A stretch of 64,000 bases of DNA from JANMJD01 sp963847945 (lineage in GTDB: Bacteria > Actinomycetota > Acidimicrobiia > Acidimicrobiales > Ilumatobacteraceae): NCBI GenBank assembly GCA_963847945.1, contig CAWKBX010000012.1:62001-126000 (forward strand), written 5' to 3'. Numbering within the stretch: the first letter of the stretch is position 1; each line of letters begins with the position of its first letter. This document shows, in pieces, positions 1 to 9,204 of this stretch. The position numbers and the translations under genes were made by a program. The notes below the pieces were generated by a model. The model was not told the origin of the DNA, did not search any database, and worked only from the letters and a program-made list of their open reading frames with translations.

Positions 1-2
1 TC

Positions 3-1316
3 TCGGCGATCCTCGCCACCGGGGCCAGAACGGCGCTCTTCGAACTCGCTTTCGACCACCTCCCCGGATTCGATCTGATGCGGGTGTCGGCTCGCTGGAT
101 CACAGTCGCCGACCTGGCCCTGGCGGTCTTGGCCGGGTTCGGGGTCGATGCGCTCGTGCGCTTCGATCGAGGTCGCGCCGCACTCGTTGGGGTCGGCGTG
201 GTGACTGCGGTTGTCGCCGCGCTCGCCGTCGCCGACCGCATCGAGGTCGATGCGATCGCGGTGGCCGGTTGGCTCGTCGGCCTGGCGTTGGTGCTGGTCA
301 GCCTGTTGATCGTTCGGCGCACGTCGCGATCCTCCGAGGAGCCCCCGCGGCGTTTGCTGCGCATAATGGTGGCGGTGGTGGCCGTCGGAGGCGTGGCGTT
401 CGAACTCGGCGCGGCCAGTCGACATGCCGTCAGCTTGCAGATCGCCTCTCGGGCCAGCTTCACCAACTACACCTCCGATGCCACCGAATGGCTCAAGGGT
501 CAGCCCGGTTGGTCGATCGCCCTGACCGGCGACCGGCTCGGTGAGCCGCCGTATCTCGTCCCCGCGCTCCGCCCGAACACCAACACGCTGTTCGGGATCC
601 GCTCGCTCGATGGCTACGACGGTGGCGTACAGGTGTCTACCCGGTGGATGGCGATGGTCGGTACGTTCACGGCCGTTCCCAACTTCGAGCTGGCGATGCG
701 GGCGCAGCTCCCTCAACGGCTCGATCCAGCCGCATTCGCCCGGTACGGCGTGCGCTGGGTGCTGACCGATGTCGGCACCGCCCCTGATCGGCTCATCGGT
801 TGGCGGGGCCCGGTCATCGCCGATTCGGCATTCGAGGTCTACGAGAACCCGGCCTGGATCGGCGAAACCGTCATTCGTCGGCCCGGATCCCCCGACACCG
901 CGGTCGCCTCGGTTCGCCCATCCCCTACGCTCATCGAATCCCACGTCGCCGTCGACGAGCCCGGCGACGTGGTCGTCAGCGCCCAGTGGGACGCCGGTTG
1001 GCAGGCGACCGTCGACGACCGTCCGGTCGCGACCAAGGCAATCGATGGCTTTCTGCTCGGGGTCGAGGTTCCCGCCGGGACCCACGACATCCGGTTCACC
1101 TATCGACCGGGTTGGCTCGTTCCCGGGATCCTGTTCATGATGCTCGGCCTCGCGCTCGTCACGGCAATGTTGGTCGCCGACGATCGTCGATGGAACCCCA
1201 CCTGTAGTGCCGGTGCTACGCCTTGTAGTGGCTGGGACTACGCCTTGCCGCGGGTGAGCCGACGCACGAGCGGCTGCAGGCGGCGAACGCCGAGCCGCTG
1301 CCCGCTCGGGGAGTAG
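3..1316 (+). CDS. Polytopic membrane protein, YfhO-like (5' end missing)
   Basis: The frame is open from the left edge, so the N-terminus and probably many membrane spans lie outside the window. The visible part starts with a soluble stretch containing LPGFDLMRVSARW, followed by several hydrophobic segments, a periplasmic-type domain and a last membrane segment shortly before the C-terminus. Large actinobacterial YfhO-like proteins, thought to help glycosylate surface polymers, have this layout; the assignment is by look only. The last 45 codons overlap the convergent glycosyltransferase and read like non-coding DNA, with a ten-base direct repeat (CTACGCCTTG). The true stop may therefore be earlier, or this end may be frameshifted. 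Confidence 0.6.
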   Translation, partial: SAILATGARTALFELAFDHLPGFDLMRVSARWITVADLALAVLAGFGVDALVRFDRGRAALVGVGVVTAVVAALAVADRIEVDAIAVAGWLVGLALVLVSLLIVRRTSRSSEEPPRRLLRIMVAVVAVGGVAFELGAASRHAVSLQIASRASFTNYTSDATEWLKGQPGWSIALTGDRLGEPPYLVPALRPNTNTLFGIRSLDGYDGGVQVSTRWMAMVGTFTAVPNFELAMRAQLPQRLDPAAFARYGVRWVLTDVGTAPDRLIGWRGPVIADSAFEVYENPAWIGETVIRRPGSPDTAVASVRPSPTLIESHVAVDEPGDVVVSAQWDAGWQATVDDRPVATKAIDGFLLGVEVPAGTHDIRFTYRPGWLVPGILFMMLGLALVTAMLVADDRRWNPTCSAGATPCSGWDYALPRVSRRTSGCRRRTPSRCPLGE

Positions 1317-1987
1317 GCGATGATGCAGAACATCGCCTGCACCCCGTCGCGCCAGCCGATCTTCTTGCCCTCCGCGTAGGTGCGGCCGCTATAGGAGATG
1401 CCGACCTCGAACACTCGCCAATGGCCGGCGGCGACCTTGGCGGTCATTTCGGGCTCGATGCCGAAACGGTTCTCCTGCAGCTCGAAACTGCGCAGCACCT
1501 CGACGCGGAATGCCTTGTAGCAGGTCTCCATGTCGGTGAGATTGAGGTTCGTGAACATGTTCGACGCCGTGGTGAGGAATCGGTTGCCGACCGAGTGCCA
1601 GTAGTAGAGCACCCGATGTGGCCGACCGCCCTGGAAGCGTGAGCCGTAGACGACATCGGCCTGCCCGCTGAGCAGCGGCTCCATCAAGAGGTTGAACTCG
1701 GCCGGGTCGTACTCGAGATCGGCATCTTGCACGATGACGTACGGTCCCTCCGCTGCCGCGAACCCGCGGCGCAGTGCTGCACCCTTCCCCTGATTGTGCG
1801 GTTGCAGCAGCACCCGCACCCGGGGATCGTCGAGCTCAGCCAGCAGGTCGCGGGTGCCGTCGGTTGAGCCGTCATCAATGATGACCACTTCCGACGTGTA
1901 GGGCGACTTGAGCACCGAGGCGACGACCTCGTGGATCGTGGCCCGCTCGTTGTAGCAGGGGATAACGACGCTGAGGCAAGCAACCAC
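1238..1987 (-). CDS. Family 2 glycosyltransferase, polyprenyl/dolichyl-phosphate sugar synthase type
   Basis: The protein has about 249 residues. The GT-A opening SVVIPCYNE is at residues 6-14, the nucleotide-binding DDGSTDG at about 38-44, and a DAD motif follows near residue 90. The C-terminal SGRTYAEGKKIGWRDG is typical of DPM1-like enzymes, which charge polyprenyl phosphate with a sugar at the inner membrane face. The open frame runs on to 2176, but GTG at 1987 is preferred: it has a GGAGAG ribosome site five bases upstream and places the catalytic fold at the N-terminus as in the family. It is divergent from the HhH-GPD gene. It may supply lipid-linked sugar to membrane glycosyltransferases such as the GT39-like protein at 11.4-12.9 kb (inference). 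Confidence 0.85.
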   Translation of the reverse strand: MVACLSVVIPCYNERATIHEVVASVLKSPYTSEVVIIDDGSTDGTRDLLAELDDPRVRVLLQPHNQGKGAALRRGFAAAEGPYVIVQDADLEYDPAEFNLLMEPLLSGQADVVYGSRFQGGRPHRVLYYWHSVGNRFLTTASNMFTNLNLTDMETCYKAFRVEVLRSFELQENRFGIEPEMTAKVAAGHWRVFEVGISYSGRTYAEGKKIGWRDGVQAMFCIIAYSPSGQRLGVRRLQPLVRRLTRGKA

Positions 1988-2087
1988 AGAACTCTCCAAG
2001 GCACGTCGACGGGACAATGACAGCGTAGTGACTTCCAGCCCGGGGGCGGCGCGTTGCCGACGTCGAGCACTCGATACTCTGGCGACT

Positions 2088-2678
2088 ATGACCCTGTCGG
2101 GAGACCTGTACATCACCGGCGATGCCGACGCCGATGCGCTGCTCAATCGGGACGGAACTGCGCTGCTGATCGGCATGCTCCTCGATCAACAGGTGCCGAT
2201 GGAATGGGCCTTCACCGGCCCGGCGACCCTGCTCGGGCGCCTCGGGCACCTTTCCGCTGACCGGATCGCGGCGATGGATCCCGAGGAGTTCGTGGCGGCG
2301 TGCTGCGTCAAGCCGGCGATCCACCGCTTCCCCGCCTCACTCGGCCGACGCATCCACGAGATGTGCACCGTCCTGGTCCGAGACTTCGACGGTACCGGCG
2401 AGCACGTGTGGGACGGCGTGAAAACCGGAGACGACGTCTACCACCGGCTACGAACGCTGCCCGGTTACGGCGACGAGAAGGCCAAGATCTTCGTCGCCAT
2501 CCTCGCCAAACGGATGGGCGTCGCGCCAGACGGATGGCGCGAAGCCGCCGGAAGGTTCGGCGACGACGTCCCCCGCTCGGTCGCCGACATCCACAACCCC
2601 GAGTCACTCGGCGTCGTGCGCGAGTGGAAGAGAGCCCAGAAGGCTGCCAAGAAAGACAAACAGGACCGCCCGTTGTAG
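2088..2678 (+). CDS. HhH-GPD family base-excision repair-like protein
   Basis: The protein has 196 residues. LLDQQVPMEWAF (about 31-42) and the helix-hairpin-helix LPGYGDEKAK (about 124-133) match the small actinobacterial HhH-GPD family related to DNA glycosylases. The function of that subfamily is not established; DNA binding and base-lesion handling are inferred from the fold. ATG at 2088 is chosen because the sequence upstream of MTLSGDLY looks non-coding and family members start near here. The C-terminus is lysine-rich. It is a housekeeping-type gene at the edge of the polysaccharide region and has no evident link to it. Confidence 0.8.
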   Translation: MTLSGDLYITGDADADALLNRDGTALLIGMLLDQQVPMEWAFTGPATLLGRLGHLSADRIAAMDPEEFVAACCVKPAIHRFPASLGRRIHEMCTVLVRDFDGTGEHVWDGVKTGDDVYHRLRTLPGYGDEKAKIFVAILAKRMGVAPDGWREAAGRFGDDVPRSVADIHNPESLGVVREWKRAQKAAKKDKQDRPL

Positions 2679-2688
2679 GACGACAGCG

Positions 2689-3336
2689 TCAGCGCGGGCG
2701 TTGAGCGATGTGCAACATCTGCCCGGCAAGCGGGCGAATCGGCAACCGCAGATAGATCGGCACCAGGCGACTCCCGCCCCGCAAACGCGACTTCATGGTC
2801 ATCGGGAGGAAGCGGGGTTCGACGTGGACCAATTCGAATCCGCGGGCGACGAGTAAGTCCGACAGCGAGCGGTCGGTGAAGATCGTGCGGTGGGTGTAGT
2901 CGTCGAAATAGGTCTTCGGAGCGAGCCGGAAGTTCGGCTGCACCAGGATGATTCGCCCGCCGGGGCTGAGCACCCGATGTACCTCAGCCAGACACCTGTC
3001 GACCGCATCGTGATCGAGATGTTCGAGGAAGTTGCTGGCAAACACGACTTGAAATGTTCCGTCGGCAAAACCGGAGAGGTCGGTCGCATCTCCGACGACC
3101 GACTCGACGTCGTCGGGAAGGAACTCAGGGAGCTGCCGGTTGTGATCGAGGCCGACTCGTCGACCGGTCGTCTTCACGCTGGCGATGAAGTCCCCGTAGC
3201 CGCACGCCAAGTCGAGCACCGACGCACCGGCGGGGATCCACTGCTGCAGGTAGGCGGTGACATGACCCCACACCGTCGCCCGCACTGGATCGAACGCCAG
3301 ACGAGTCGAGAAGTACTTCGAGACATCGTCGGCCAT
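2689..3336 (-). CDS. Class I SAM-dependent methyltransferase
   Basis: The protein has 215 residues. SAM-binding motif I VLDLACGYG is at about 40-48, followed by an acidic GLDHN after strand 2, VVFASNFLEHL (motif IV region) and VLSPGGRIILVQPN (strand 5). This is the Methyltransf_11 pattern. ATG at 3336 is chosen because the upstream extension is not conserved in character. It lies 40 bases downstream of the GT2 gene at 3377 on the same strand, so the two are probably co-transcribed, and it may methylate a sugar or lipid carrier intermediate. The substrate cannot be read from sequence. Confidence 0.8.
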   Translation of the reverse strand: MADDVSKYFSTRLAFDPVRATVWGHVTAYLQQWIPAGASVLDLACGYGDFIASVKTTGRRVGLDHNRQLPEFLPDDVESVVGDATDLSGFADGTFQVVFASNFLEHLDHDAVDRCLAEVHRVLSPGGRIILVQPNFRLAPKTYFDDYTHRTIFTDRSLSDLLVARGFELVHVEPRFLPMTMKSRLRGGSRLVPIYLRLPIRPLAGQMLHIAQRPR

Positions 3337-3376
3337 GGCGGCGAAGTGTACCGACGTCTCCGTTGGCGGAAGCCGC

Positions 3377-4120
3377 TCAGCGGTGCTCGACCCGAGTCGT
3401 CGCAGCCTTGTCGATTCCTCGGAGGCGCATCCGGACACACATCGCGATCATGCCCAGGCCCAGGCAAATCGTCTTGCCCAGATCGCCGGTCACCGAGCTT
3501 TCCCCGACTCGCGGCATGTAGCGCACGGGGACTTGTACGAGTGGAATCCGGCGCCGGACGACGTGGAGCAGCATCTCGAAACCGAATGCCGACTTGTCGC
3601 TCCGGAAGTCGGGACTGACCAGGTCTAACGCTCCTCGCGTTGCTACACGGAAGGTGCACCCGACGTCGGACAGATACGACGAGTTGAACAACACCTCGGT
3701 CAGCTTGGCGACCGCCCAGTTCCCCCACCGGAGGAACGGACCCATGTTCGCGCCGGAGAATATGAAGGTCTGCACCGTGCGTGACCCGACCACGAAATCG
3801 GCATCTGACAGGAACGGCAGCAGCTTCAGAATGTCGGATGGATCGAACGTTCCGTCGGGCTCGCAAATGCACACGAGGTCGAATGTCGACGTCTCGACGA
3901 GTCCCCGGCGGATCGCCGCGCCATAGCCCTGCGTTGTCTCGTAGACCTCGCGAGCAGACGTCGTCGCTACCGCCGGAGTCGTGTCGGGGTGAGCGTTGTT
4001 GTTGACGACGACGATCTCATCGACGATGCCTAACGCCTCGAAGTCGCCGATGCATTGGGCGATGCTGCCCGCCTCGTTGTAGGTCGGGAGTACTACCGCA
4101 AGCGTCTGTCCGTTCCACAT
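3377..4120 (-). CDS. Family 2 glycosyltransferase
   Basis: The protein has 247 residues. LAVVLPTYNEAGS lies near the N-terminus, IVVVNNN follows, and CEPDGTFDP provides the metal-binding DxD-like site. A basic, weakly hydrophobic C-terminus follows (GKTICLGLGMIAMCVRMR). The family transfers sugars, often onto polyprenyl phosphate. ATG at 4120 follows a purine-rich AGGGGCGG ribosome site about ten bases upstream; the open frame extends further, to 4300, but without glycosyltransferase character. It is the first gene of a probable two-gene minus-strand unit with the methyltransferase and is divergent from the coiled-coil protein at 4256. Confidence 0.85.
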   Translation of the reverse strand: MWNGQTLAVVLPTYNEAGSIAQCIGDFEALGIVDEIVVVNNNAHPDTTPAVATTSAREVYETTQGYGAAIRRGLVETSTFDLVCICEPDGTFDPSDILKLLPFLSDADFVVGSRTVQTFIFSGANMGPFLRWGNWAVAKLTEVLFNSSYLSDVGCTFRVATRGALDLVSPDFRSDKSAFGFEMLLHVVRRRIPLVQVPVRYMPRVGESSVTGDLGKTICLGLGMIAMCVRMRLRGIDKAATTRVEHR

Positions 4121-4255
4121 CAGCACACCGCCCCTGGGATTCGCGAGCTCCAACGCTGCCCAACCTTCACGAGAGGTGGAGTGTACGGCATCCCTCGCGA
4201 GGTCCGTCCGCTGGGTTCGCCGATTGCGACGTCTACGCTCGTCGATGTGAAGCAG

Positions 4256-4585
4256 ATGCTCAAGCGAGTCGTTCCTCAACGCCTGGTCCGCCAGTTGCAA
4301 TGCCCTGACCGGCTCGACGAGATCCAGCGCGAACTCGCCTTGCTTCGATCATTGATGGAAGACCAGCGCCACACGCTGCAGTCCTTGAACCACACCATCG
4401 TCTACGGCGGCGAGTCCGGTCTGCCATTGCTGATCGACATCGTCGACCGGGTGCGCACCGATGCTGATACCACGATTGGGGCGGTTCACGCGATGGAACG
4501 GATGTTGGCCGCGGCCACCGATCGACTCGATTCCGCCTCCGTCCGCCTCGAAGTCGCGACCGGTCGACCGGGTACGGATGCCTAA
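4256..4585 (+). CDS. Small coiled-coil protein beside a double glycosyltransferase
   Basis: The protein has about 109 residues from ATG 4256; GTG at 4247 is an alternative. A basic start (MLKRVVPQRLVRQL) is followed by heptad-like leucine and alanine spacing over most of the length. No catalytic motif is seen. Its stop codon overlaps the start of the next gene by eight bases, which implies translational coupling to the GT4 enzyme. Similar short coiled-coil ORFs sit next to glycosyltransferases at 6937 and 31351, so a scaffold or length-control partner role is plausible inference. Confidence 0.6.
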   Translation: MLKRVVPQRLVRQLQCPDRLDEIQRELALLRSLMEDQRHTLQSLNHTIVYGGESGLPLLIDIVDRVRTDADTTIGAVHAMERMLAAATDRLDSASVRLEVATGRPGTDA

Positions 4586-6926
4586 GGCCGCCGCACCTCA
4601 CCTGGCGATCGATCTCCGCGCGGCCTTCGGTTCAAACGCTCGACGAGGCATTGGCCGCTACACACTCGGACTCGGCCGAGCGATCAACGACCTTGAGGTC
4701 GCCGCAACTTTCCTCGTCCCGCCCGAGTACGTCAGCACCGATCGAGCCACCGAAATCGGCCTTCCGCTCGTTCCCACCAGCCGTGGCATCATTCGGCAAT
4801 TGCGAGATCGCGGCCCGGTTGTCTTCCACAGCGGTTCGTTGTTCGAAATGCCGGTCAACGCTCCGGTCATCCCGGCCTCGGTCTCTCGAGACGGCTGTGC
4901 CGTGGCCGCGACGCTCTACGACGCCATCCCATATGCCGAACCTGAGCGCTACCAGGCGACCGACCCGATGCGTCGCTTCTACGACCTGCGAGCGGTGCTT
5001 GTGCGGAGCTGCGACCGGCTATTGGCGATCTCGGCGCACGCCGCTACGAGTGCGGTTGACTTGCTTCGTCTCGACCCTCGGCGAGTCACCACGATCGGAA
5101 CCGGGGTCGATGCACCGTTCAGCCCGGCAACCGATCGGCTCACCGACGAGCGCATCGCACACGCGGCCGTCGGTGGACTCCATCGACCGTTCGTCGTCTG
5201 CGTCGCCGGTAACGACCTCCGCAAGAACGCCGACGCGCTGATCCGCGGGTTCGCGCTGCTCCCCATCGAGGTGCGACAGGCCCACCAGCTCGTGATTGTC
5301 GGCGCACTCAGTCCAGAGCTGACGGCGGACTGGCGTGATGTTGCGCGCTCGGCGGGTTGCGCCGATGAGGAGGTGTTGTTCACCGGTGACATCGACGATG
5401 AGGTCTTGATCGCGCTCTATCGCACCGCGCGCCTGTCGGCTTTTCCGTCGTTGAACGAGGGCTTCGGCCTTCCCGTCGCCGAGGCCGCCGCGTGCGGGTG
5501 TCCGACGATTACGTCCGATCGCACCTCAGTCCCCGAAGTACTCGACTTCCCGGACTCGACATTCGACCCGATCGACGTTCAGGCTATTGCCCGGTCGTTG
5601 CACACTGGTCTCACCGACGACCGGTTCCGCGACCAGCTCCACACGGCGGGTCGACGGGCCGCCGCACGGTGGACCTGGACCGCCGTTGCTGAGCGAGCCG
5701 TCGAGGCCTTGCTGTCGGTCCCGACGCGGCCGACATCGCGAACGACGCAGAAACCACACATCGCTCTCGTCGGACCGTTCGGTGGCTCACCCTCTGGGAT
5801 CGGGGCCTACAACGAGCGGCTCCTCCCCCACCTCGATGCGCTGGCCGACGTCACCTGCTTCGTCGAGAAGTTCTCTGGCGAGGCACCCCTCGGCACCGAC
5901 GGTCGACGTTTCCCGGCCGGAGTTCTCGGTGCACGAATAGACCCAAGCGACTTCGACCATGTCATCTACGCGATCGGCAACAGCCCATTCCACCTGACGT
6001 CGGTGTTGCAACTTGTCGATCGAGCACCTGGTCATCTGTGGTTTCATGAGGCCCAGCTCGCTGAACTCCATGTCGGCGTCGCCCACCTGCTGAAGAACCA
6101 GCCGTGGGGTGAACGGCACCTCACTCGGCTGATTGCCGCCGAGGCCGGTCCAGAGATGGTGACGCAGATCCGCGGCAAGGTCGGGTGGGAGGCGATGCTC
6201 GACATCGCTACCTATCATCGACTTGGCGTGCGTCTCCTCCGCGAAACCGTCGCCACGGCGCAGTCGGTCATCGTCAGCTCAGAGGTTGCCGCGATGATTA
6301 TCCGTGACGCGCCAATCGACTTCGACGGATCGCTGTTGACGCTGCCGCTCGCGTTCCCCGCCGCCGACCGCCGCTACCCAACGAACACCAGGCCAGACGT
6401 CGCAGTCCTCGGGTGGCTGAGTACGACCAAGGGGATCGATCGGGCCGTCACCCTCCTGAGCCAGCTGCGCGCATCGACCAACGCGCGGCTGGTCTTCATC
6501 GGTAAGGCCAACGACGGTTCGATCGAAGCGTTGCAGCTCGCCGCTGAACGAGCGGGGCTCAGCGATCACATCGTCGTGACCGGATACCTGTCGGACGACG
6601 ACCTGCGGGCTCGGCTCCGCGAGTGCCGCGCCGGCCTGCGCCTCGCGCTGCGCACCGACGGCGAGATGTCGGCAGCCGTGACCGATCTCGTGGCGCTCGG
6701 GCTGCCCACCGTGACCAACCTGGCCACGATGGGTCGATCCAGCCTGGGGCTCACGGTCATCCCCGACGCTACAGACGATCAGCTGATCGACGCATTGGCC
6801 CCGCTGCTCACCGATAACGAACGCTTCGACGCTGCACGTCTCGATGCGCTTGGCCGGGCCGACGCATGGGGATTCGGCGACGTGGCGAAGGGGATCATCG
6901 ACTGGGTCGAGGCGCAACCTCGCTAG
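4578..6926 (+). CDS. Two-domain GT4 glycosyltransferase
   Basis: The protein has 782 residues and two GT-B glycosyltransferases in tandem. The first half (about 8-375) has RRGIGRYTLGLGRAI, VAGNDLRKNADALI and the nucleotide-sugar motif NEGFGLPVAEAAACG near 292-306. The second half (about 390-782) restarts with VGPFGGSPSGIGAYNERL and has LGWLSTTKGIDRAV, but its EX7E-like region is degenerate around DGEMSAAVTDLVALGLP. Such fusions often add two successive residues of a repeat unit, probably from UDP- or GDP-sugars at the cytoplasmic membrane face. ATG 4578 overlaps the preceding stop. The weak second motif could mean altered donor use. Confidence 0.85.
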   Translation: MPKAAAPHLAIDLRAAFGSNARRGIGRYTLGLGRAINDLEVAATFLVPPEYVSTDRATEIGLPLVPTSRGIIRQLRDRGPVVFHSGSLFEMPVNAPVIPASVSRDGCAVAATLYDAIPYAEPERYQATDPMRRFYDLRAVLVRSCDRLLAISAHAATSAVDLLRLDPRRVTTIGTGVDAPFSPATDRLTDERIAHAAVGGLHRPFVVCVAGNDLRKNADALIRGFALLPIEVRQAHQLVIVGALSPELTADWRDVARSAGCADEEVLFTGDIDDEVLIALYRTARLSAFPSLNEGFGLPVAEAAACGCPTITSDRTSVPEVLDFPDSTFDPIDVQAIARSLHTGLTDDRFRDQLHTAGRRAAARWTWTAVAERAVEALLSVPTRPTSRTTQKPHIALVGPFGGSPSGIGAYNERLLPHLDALADVTCFVEKFSGEAPLGTDGRRFPAGVLGARIDPSDFDHVIYAIGNSPFHLTSVLQLVDRAPGHLWFHEAQLAELHVGVAHLLKNQPWGERHLTRLIAAEAGPEMVTQIRGKVGWEAMLDIATYHRLGVRLLRETVATAQSVIVSSEVAAMIIRDAPIDFDGSLLTLPLAFPAADRRYPTNTRPDVAVLGWLSTTKGIDRAVTLLSQLRASTNARLVFIGKANDGSIEALQLAAERAGLSDHIVVTGYLSDDDLRARLRECRAGLRLALRTDGEMSAAVTDLVALGLPTVTNLATMGRSSLGLTVIPDATDDQLIDALAPLLTDNERFDAARLDALGRADAWGFGDVAKGIIDWVEAQPR

Positions 6927-6936
6927 CGTGCACACC

Positions 6937-7206
6937 GTGTCCAGACGAGCCAACGAGGAACTGCTGGCCTCGATCAATCACCGGTTGACAACCCTCGACG
7001 AGATCGGGCATCGCACCGCGCTCCTCGAAGAGTTGAACGCCCGGGTGGCCGCGATGGACGCTCGCCTGGCGGCGGCCACGGTCGATGTCGAAGCGATCAG
7101 CGCCCTGGCGGTCAATGTGCGTTCCATCGTCGACACGCTGGCCGAGCGGCTTGAACAAATCGAGCGACGCCTTGACGCGCTCGCCTCAACGACTTCCGGC
7201 GATTAG
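6937..7206 (+). CDS. Small coiled-coil protein
   Basis: The protein has about 89 residues starting at GTG 6937 (GTG at 6928 is possible), ten bases after the double glycosyltransferase. Nearly the whole chain is heptad-like (for example LNARVAAMDARLAAATVDVEAI and LEQIERRLDAL), so it should form a long helical coiled coil. No enzyme motif is present. It overlaps the convergent GT2 gene by four bases at the stop codons. It is probably co-transcribed with the GT4 enzyme; a structural partner role is inferred only from position and shape. Confidence 0.55.
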   Translation: MSRRANEELLASINHRLTTLDEIGHRTALLEELNARVAAMDARLAAATVDVEAISALAVNVRSIVDTLAERLEQIERRLDALASTTSGD

Positions 7207-8033
7207 ACCCGCCAGTCGCGTAGCGCCAACCGGTTCCGTTCGTCGGAGATGTCGGTTGGGCGATCGGCAAGTTCTGCTGCCCATTTCTCGACGAACCGGG
7301 CGTGGTTCTCGTGCCCGAGATCGAGCGCGGTTCGGCCAACTGCGGTGCCGCCACGTAGGTGGATCACGGTGCTCGCTGGTTCAAACCACAGGTTCCCGCC
7401 CGCCGCCGAAAGCGAAAATGCCAGGTCAGCGTCCTCAAAGTAGGCCAGGCGGTACCGAGGATCGAAGCCACCGACGGCATGGAACGCTGCGGCCCGAACG
7501 ACCAGCGCGGCGGCCGACGAGTACTCGATGATCCGGCCAGTCGTTGCGGAGCCTCCCAACTCCCACTCGCCGACGCCGATTGCGTGACTGTGTCCCAGTC
7601 CGTCGATCGCACCTCCGGCCTCCTGCACCGAACCGTCTGGATTGACCAACAACGGCGTCGCCCCCACGATGCCAGGGCGGTTGCACGCCGTGATCAACGG
7701 TGACGCCCAGCCTGGTGTAACCACGACATCGGGGTTCAAGATGCACAGGAACTCGCCGCGGGCCTCGGCCGCGGCGGCGTTCATCGCTGGGCCGAACCCG
7801 AGGTTCGTGGGCGAGGCGATGAACGTGATCCCCGCGGTGGCAATACGGACAAGTGCACCGGATGCATCGGGCGACGCGTTGTCGACGACGATCACCTCAT
7901 ACGCGACGTCGGTGTGCTCGCAAACCGACCGAAGCGCTTCGACCGCAAGTGAACCACCGCGGTACAGCACCATCAAGATCGACAGCACCGGCCGCTCAGT
8001 TGCCGGAATGGTGACGAGCCGGTGCACGCTCAA
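7203..8033 (-). CDS. Family 2 glycosyltransferase, rhamnosyltransferase-like
   Basis: The protein has 276 residues. The GT-A motifs are LSILMVLYRGG near 17-27, VIVVDNASPDASG, then NLGFGPAMN and ILNPDVVV (DxD-type). GGFDPRYRLAYFEDADLAFSLSAAG is the acceptor/ED region typical of WbbL-like rhamnosyltransferases. The frame opens at TTG 8033; GTG at 8027 is equally possible and neither has a strong ribosome site. It follows galE on the same strand by about a dozen bases, so the two probably form an operon. The C-terminal tail (FVEKWAAEL) is normal for the family. Confidence 0.8.
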   Translation of the reverse strand: MSVHRLVTIPATERPVLSILMVLYRGGSLAVEALRSVCEHTDVAYEVIVVDNASPDASGALVRIATAGITFIASPTNLGFGPAMNAAAAEARGEFLCILNPDVVVTPGWASPLITACNRPGIVGATPLLVNPDGSVQEAGGAIDGLGHSHAIGVGEWELGGSATTGRIIEYSSAAALVVRAAAFHAVGGFDPRYRLAYFEDADLAFSLSAAGGNLWFEPASTVIHLRGGTAVGRTALDLGHENHARFVEKWAAELADRPTDISDERNRLALRDWRV

Positions 8034-8045
8034 CTCGTCGAAGCC

Positions 8046-9031
8046 TCAGCCACCGAAACCATCGAGATGGTTCGAGTGCCACTTCCACGCCGACTCGATG
8101 ATCTCATCGAGGCCGTACTTCGGTATCCAGTTCAGCGTCTCGCTGATCCGGCGGTTGTCGGAATACGACCGCGACCGGGTCGCCGCCACGGCGAGGGGAA
8201 TAGGACCGCGGGACATCTTGACCCGTCAGCCGGATCGTCGCGTCGATGACTTCCTTCACCGACGATCCTTGGCCGGTGCCGAGGTTCAACGCGACGCTCT
8301 CGCCGCCGTTTGCCAGGTAGTCAAGCGCCCGCAGATGAGCGTCAGCCAAGTCGTCGACATGGATGTAGTCACGGATCGCGGTTCCGTCGGGCGTCGGATA
8401 GTCCGTCCCGAAGACCTCCAACGGTGGGCGACGGCCGAGCGTTGCCTTCATCACCAACGGGATCAGGTTTTCGGCAGTCGCTCCAGTCCTCGCCGATATC
8501 GCCAACTGGCGAAGCACCAGCTGCGTTGAAGTAGCGCAAGCTGACCGATCGCAGTCCGTGGCACGTACCGAACCACTGCAACATCTGCTCGCAGATCAGC
8601 TTCGACTGGGCATATGGGCTCTCTGGTTGCAGCGGTGCCGTCTCGTCGACCGGCAGCGTCGCCGGGGTGCCGTATACCGAGCACGACGAGGAGAAGACGA
8701 TGTGCTTGACTCCGGCTCGCCAGGCCTGATCGGCCAGGGTCATCGTGCCACCGACGTTGCGTTGAAAGTAGACCTCTGGGGCGTTCATCGACTCACCGAC
8801 CGACTTGCGCGCCGCGAAGTGCACGATCGACGTGATCGAGTAACGAGCGAACGTCTCGGCGAGAAGCGCGGCGTCGGTGACGTCGCCAACCACCAACTCG
8901 GTGTCGCCGATCGCCTGGCGGAAGCCCGTGCGCATCGAGTCGTACACCACGACATCATCGCCCCGGGCCCGAAGCTGCCGAACCGTGTGAGAACCGATGT
9001 ATCCGGCACCGCCGGTAACGAGAATGGTCAT
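8046..9031 (-). CDS. galE: UDP-glucose 4-epimerase, interrupted by two frameshifts
   Basis: The N-terminal part has the NAD-binding TGGAGYIGSH (6-15), the catalytic YAQSK (Y140, K144) and LRYFNAAGAS. Near 8485-8495 the frame moves to the one encoding ENLIPLVMKATLG and RDYIHVDDLADAHL, and near 8160 it moves again to read SDNRRISETLNWIPKYGLDEII and the stop at 8046. Joined, the three pieces give a full-length, well-conserved GalE of about 328 residues that interconverts UDP-glucose and UDP-galactose. All key residues survive, so assembly indels are more likely than decay. It probably supplies UDP-galactose to the neighbouring transferases. Confidence 0.8.
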
Positions 9032-9160
9032 ACCGTCGGTGACAGTATCGCGCTGACCGCGACACCCGGCGGCAGCCCGAGACAACAGAGATCGCGCCGC
9101 GCCAACATCTATGGCCGCAGTGGTCGGACCTGGCAGACTCGTACGACTGATGGTCGGCGG

Positions 9161-9196
9161 CCATTGTCCGATTGATGACCATTGTCCGATTGATGT
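9161..9196. repeat. 18-bp perfect tandem repeat, two copies
   Basis: CCATTGTCCGATTGATG plus one base is repeated immediately at 9161-9178 and 9179-9196, just before the rfbC start at 9205. Each copy contains ATG-like triplets. It could be a slippage product or part of the rfbC leader; no regulator can be named. Confidence 0.7.
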
Positions 9197-9204
9197 GGAG
9201 TGAA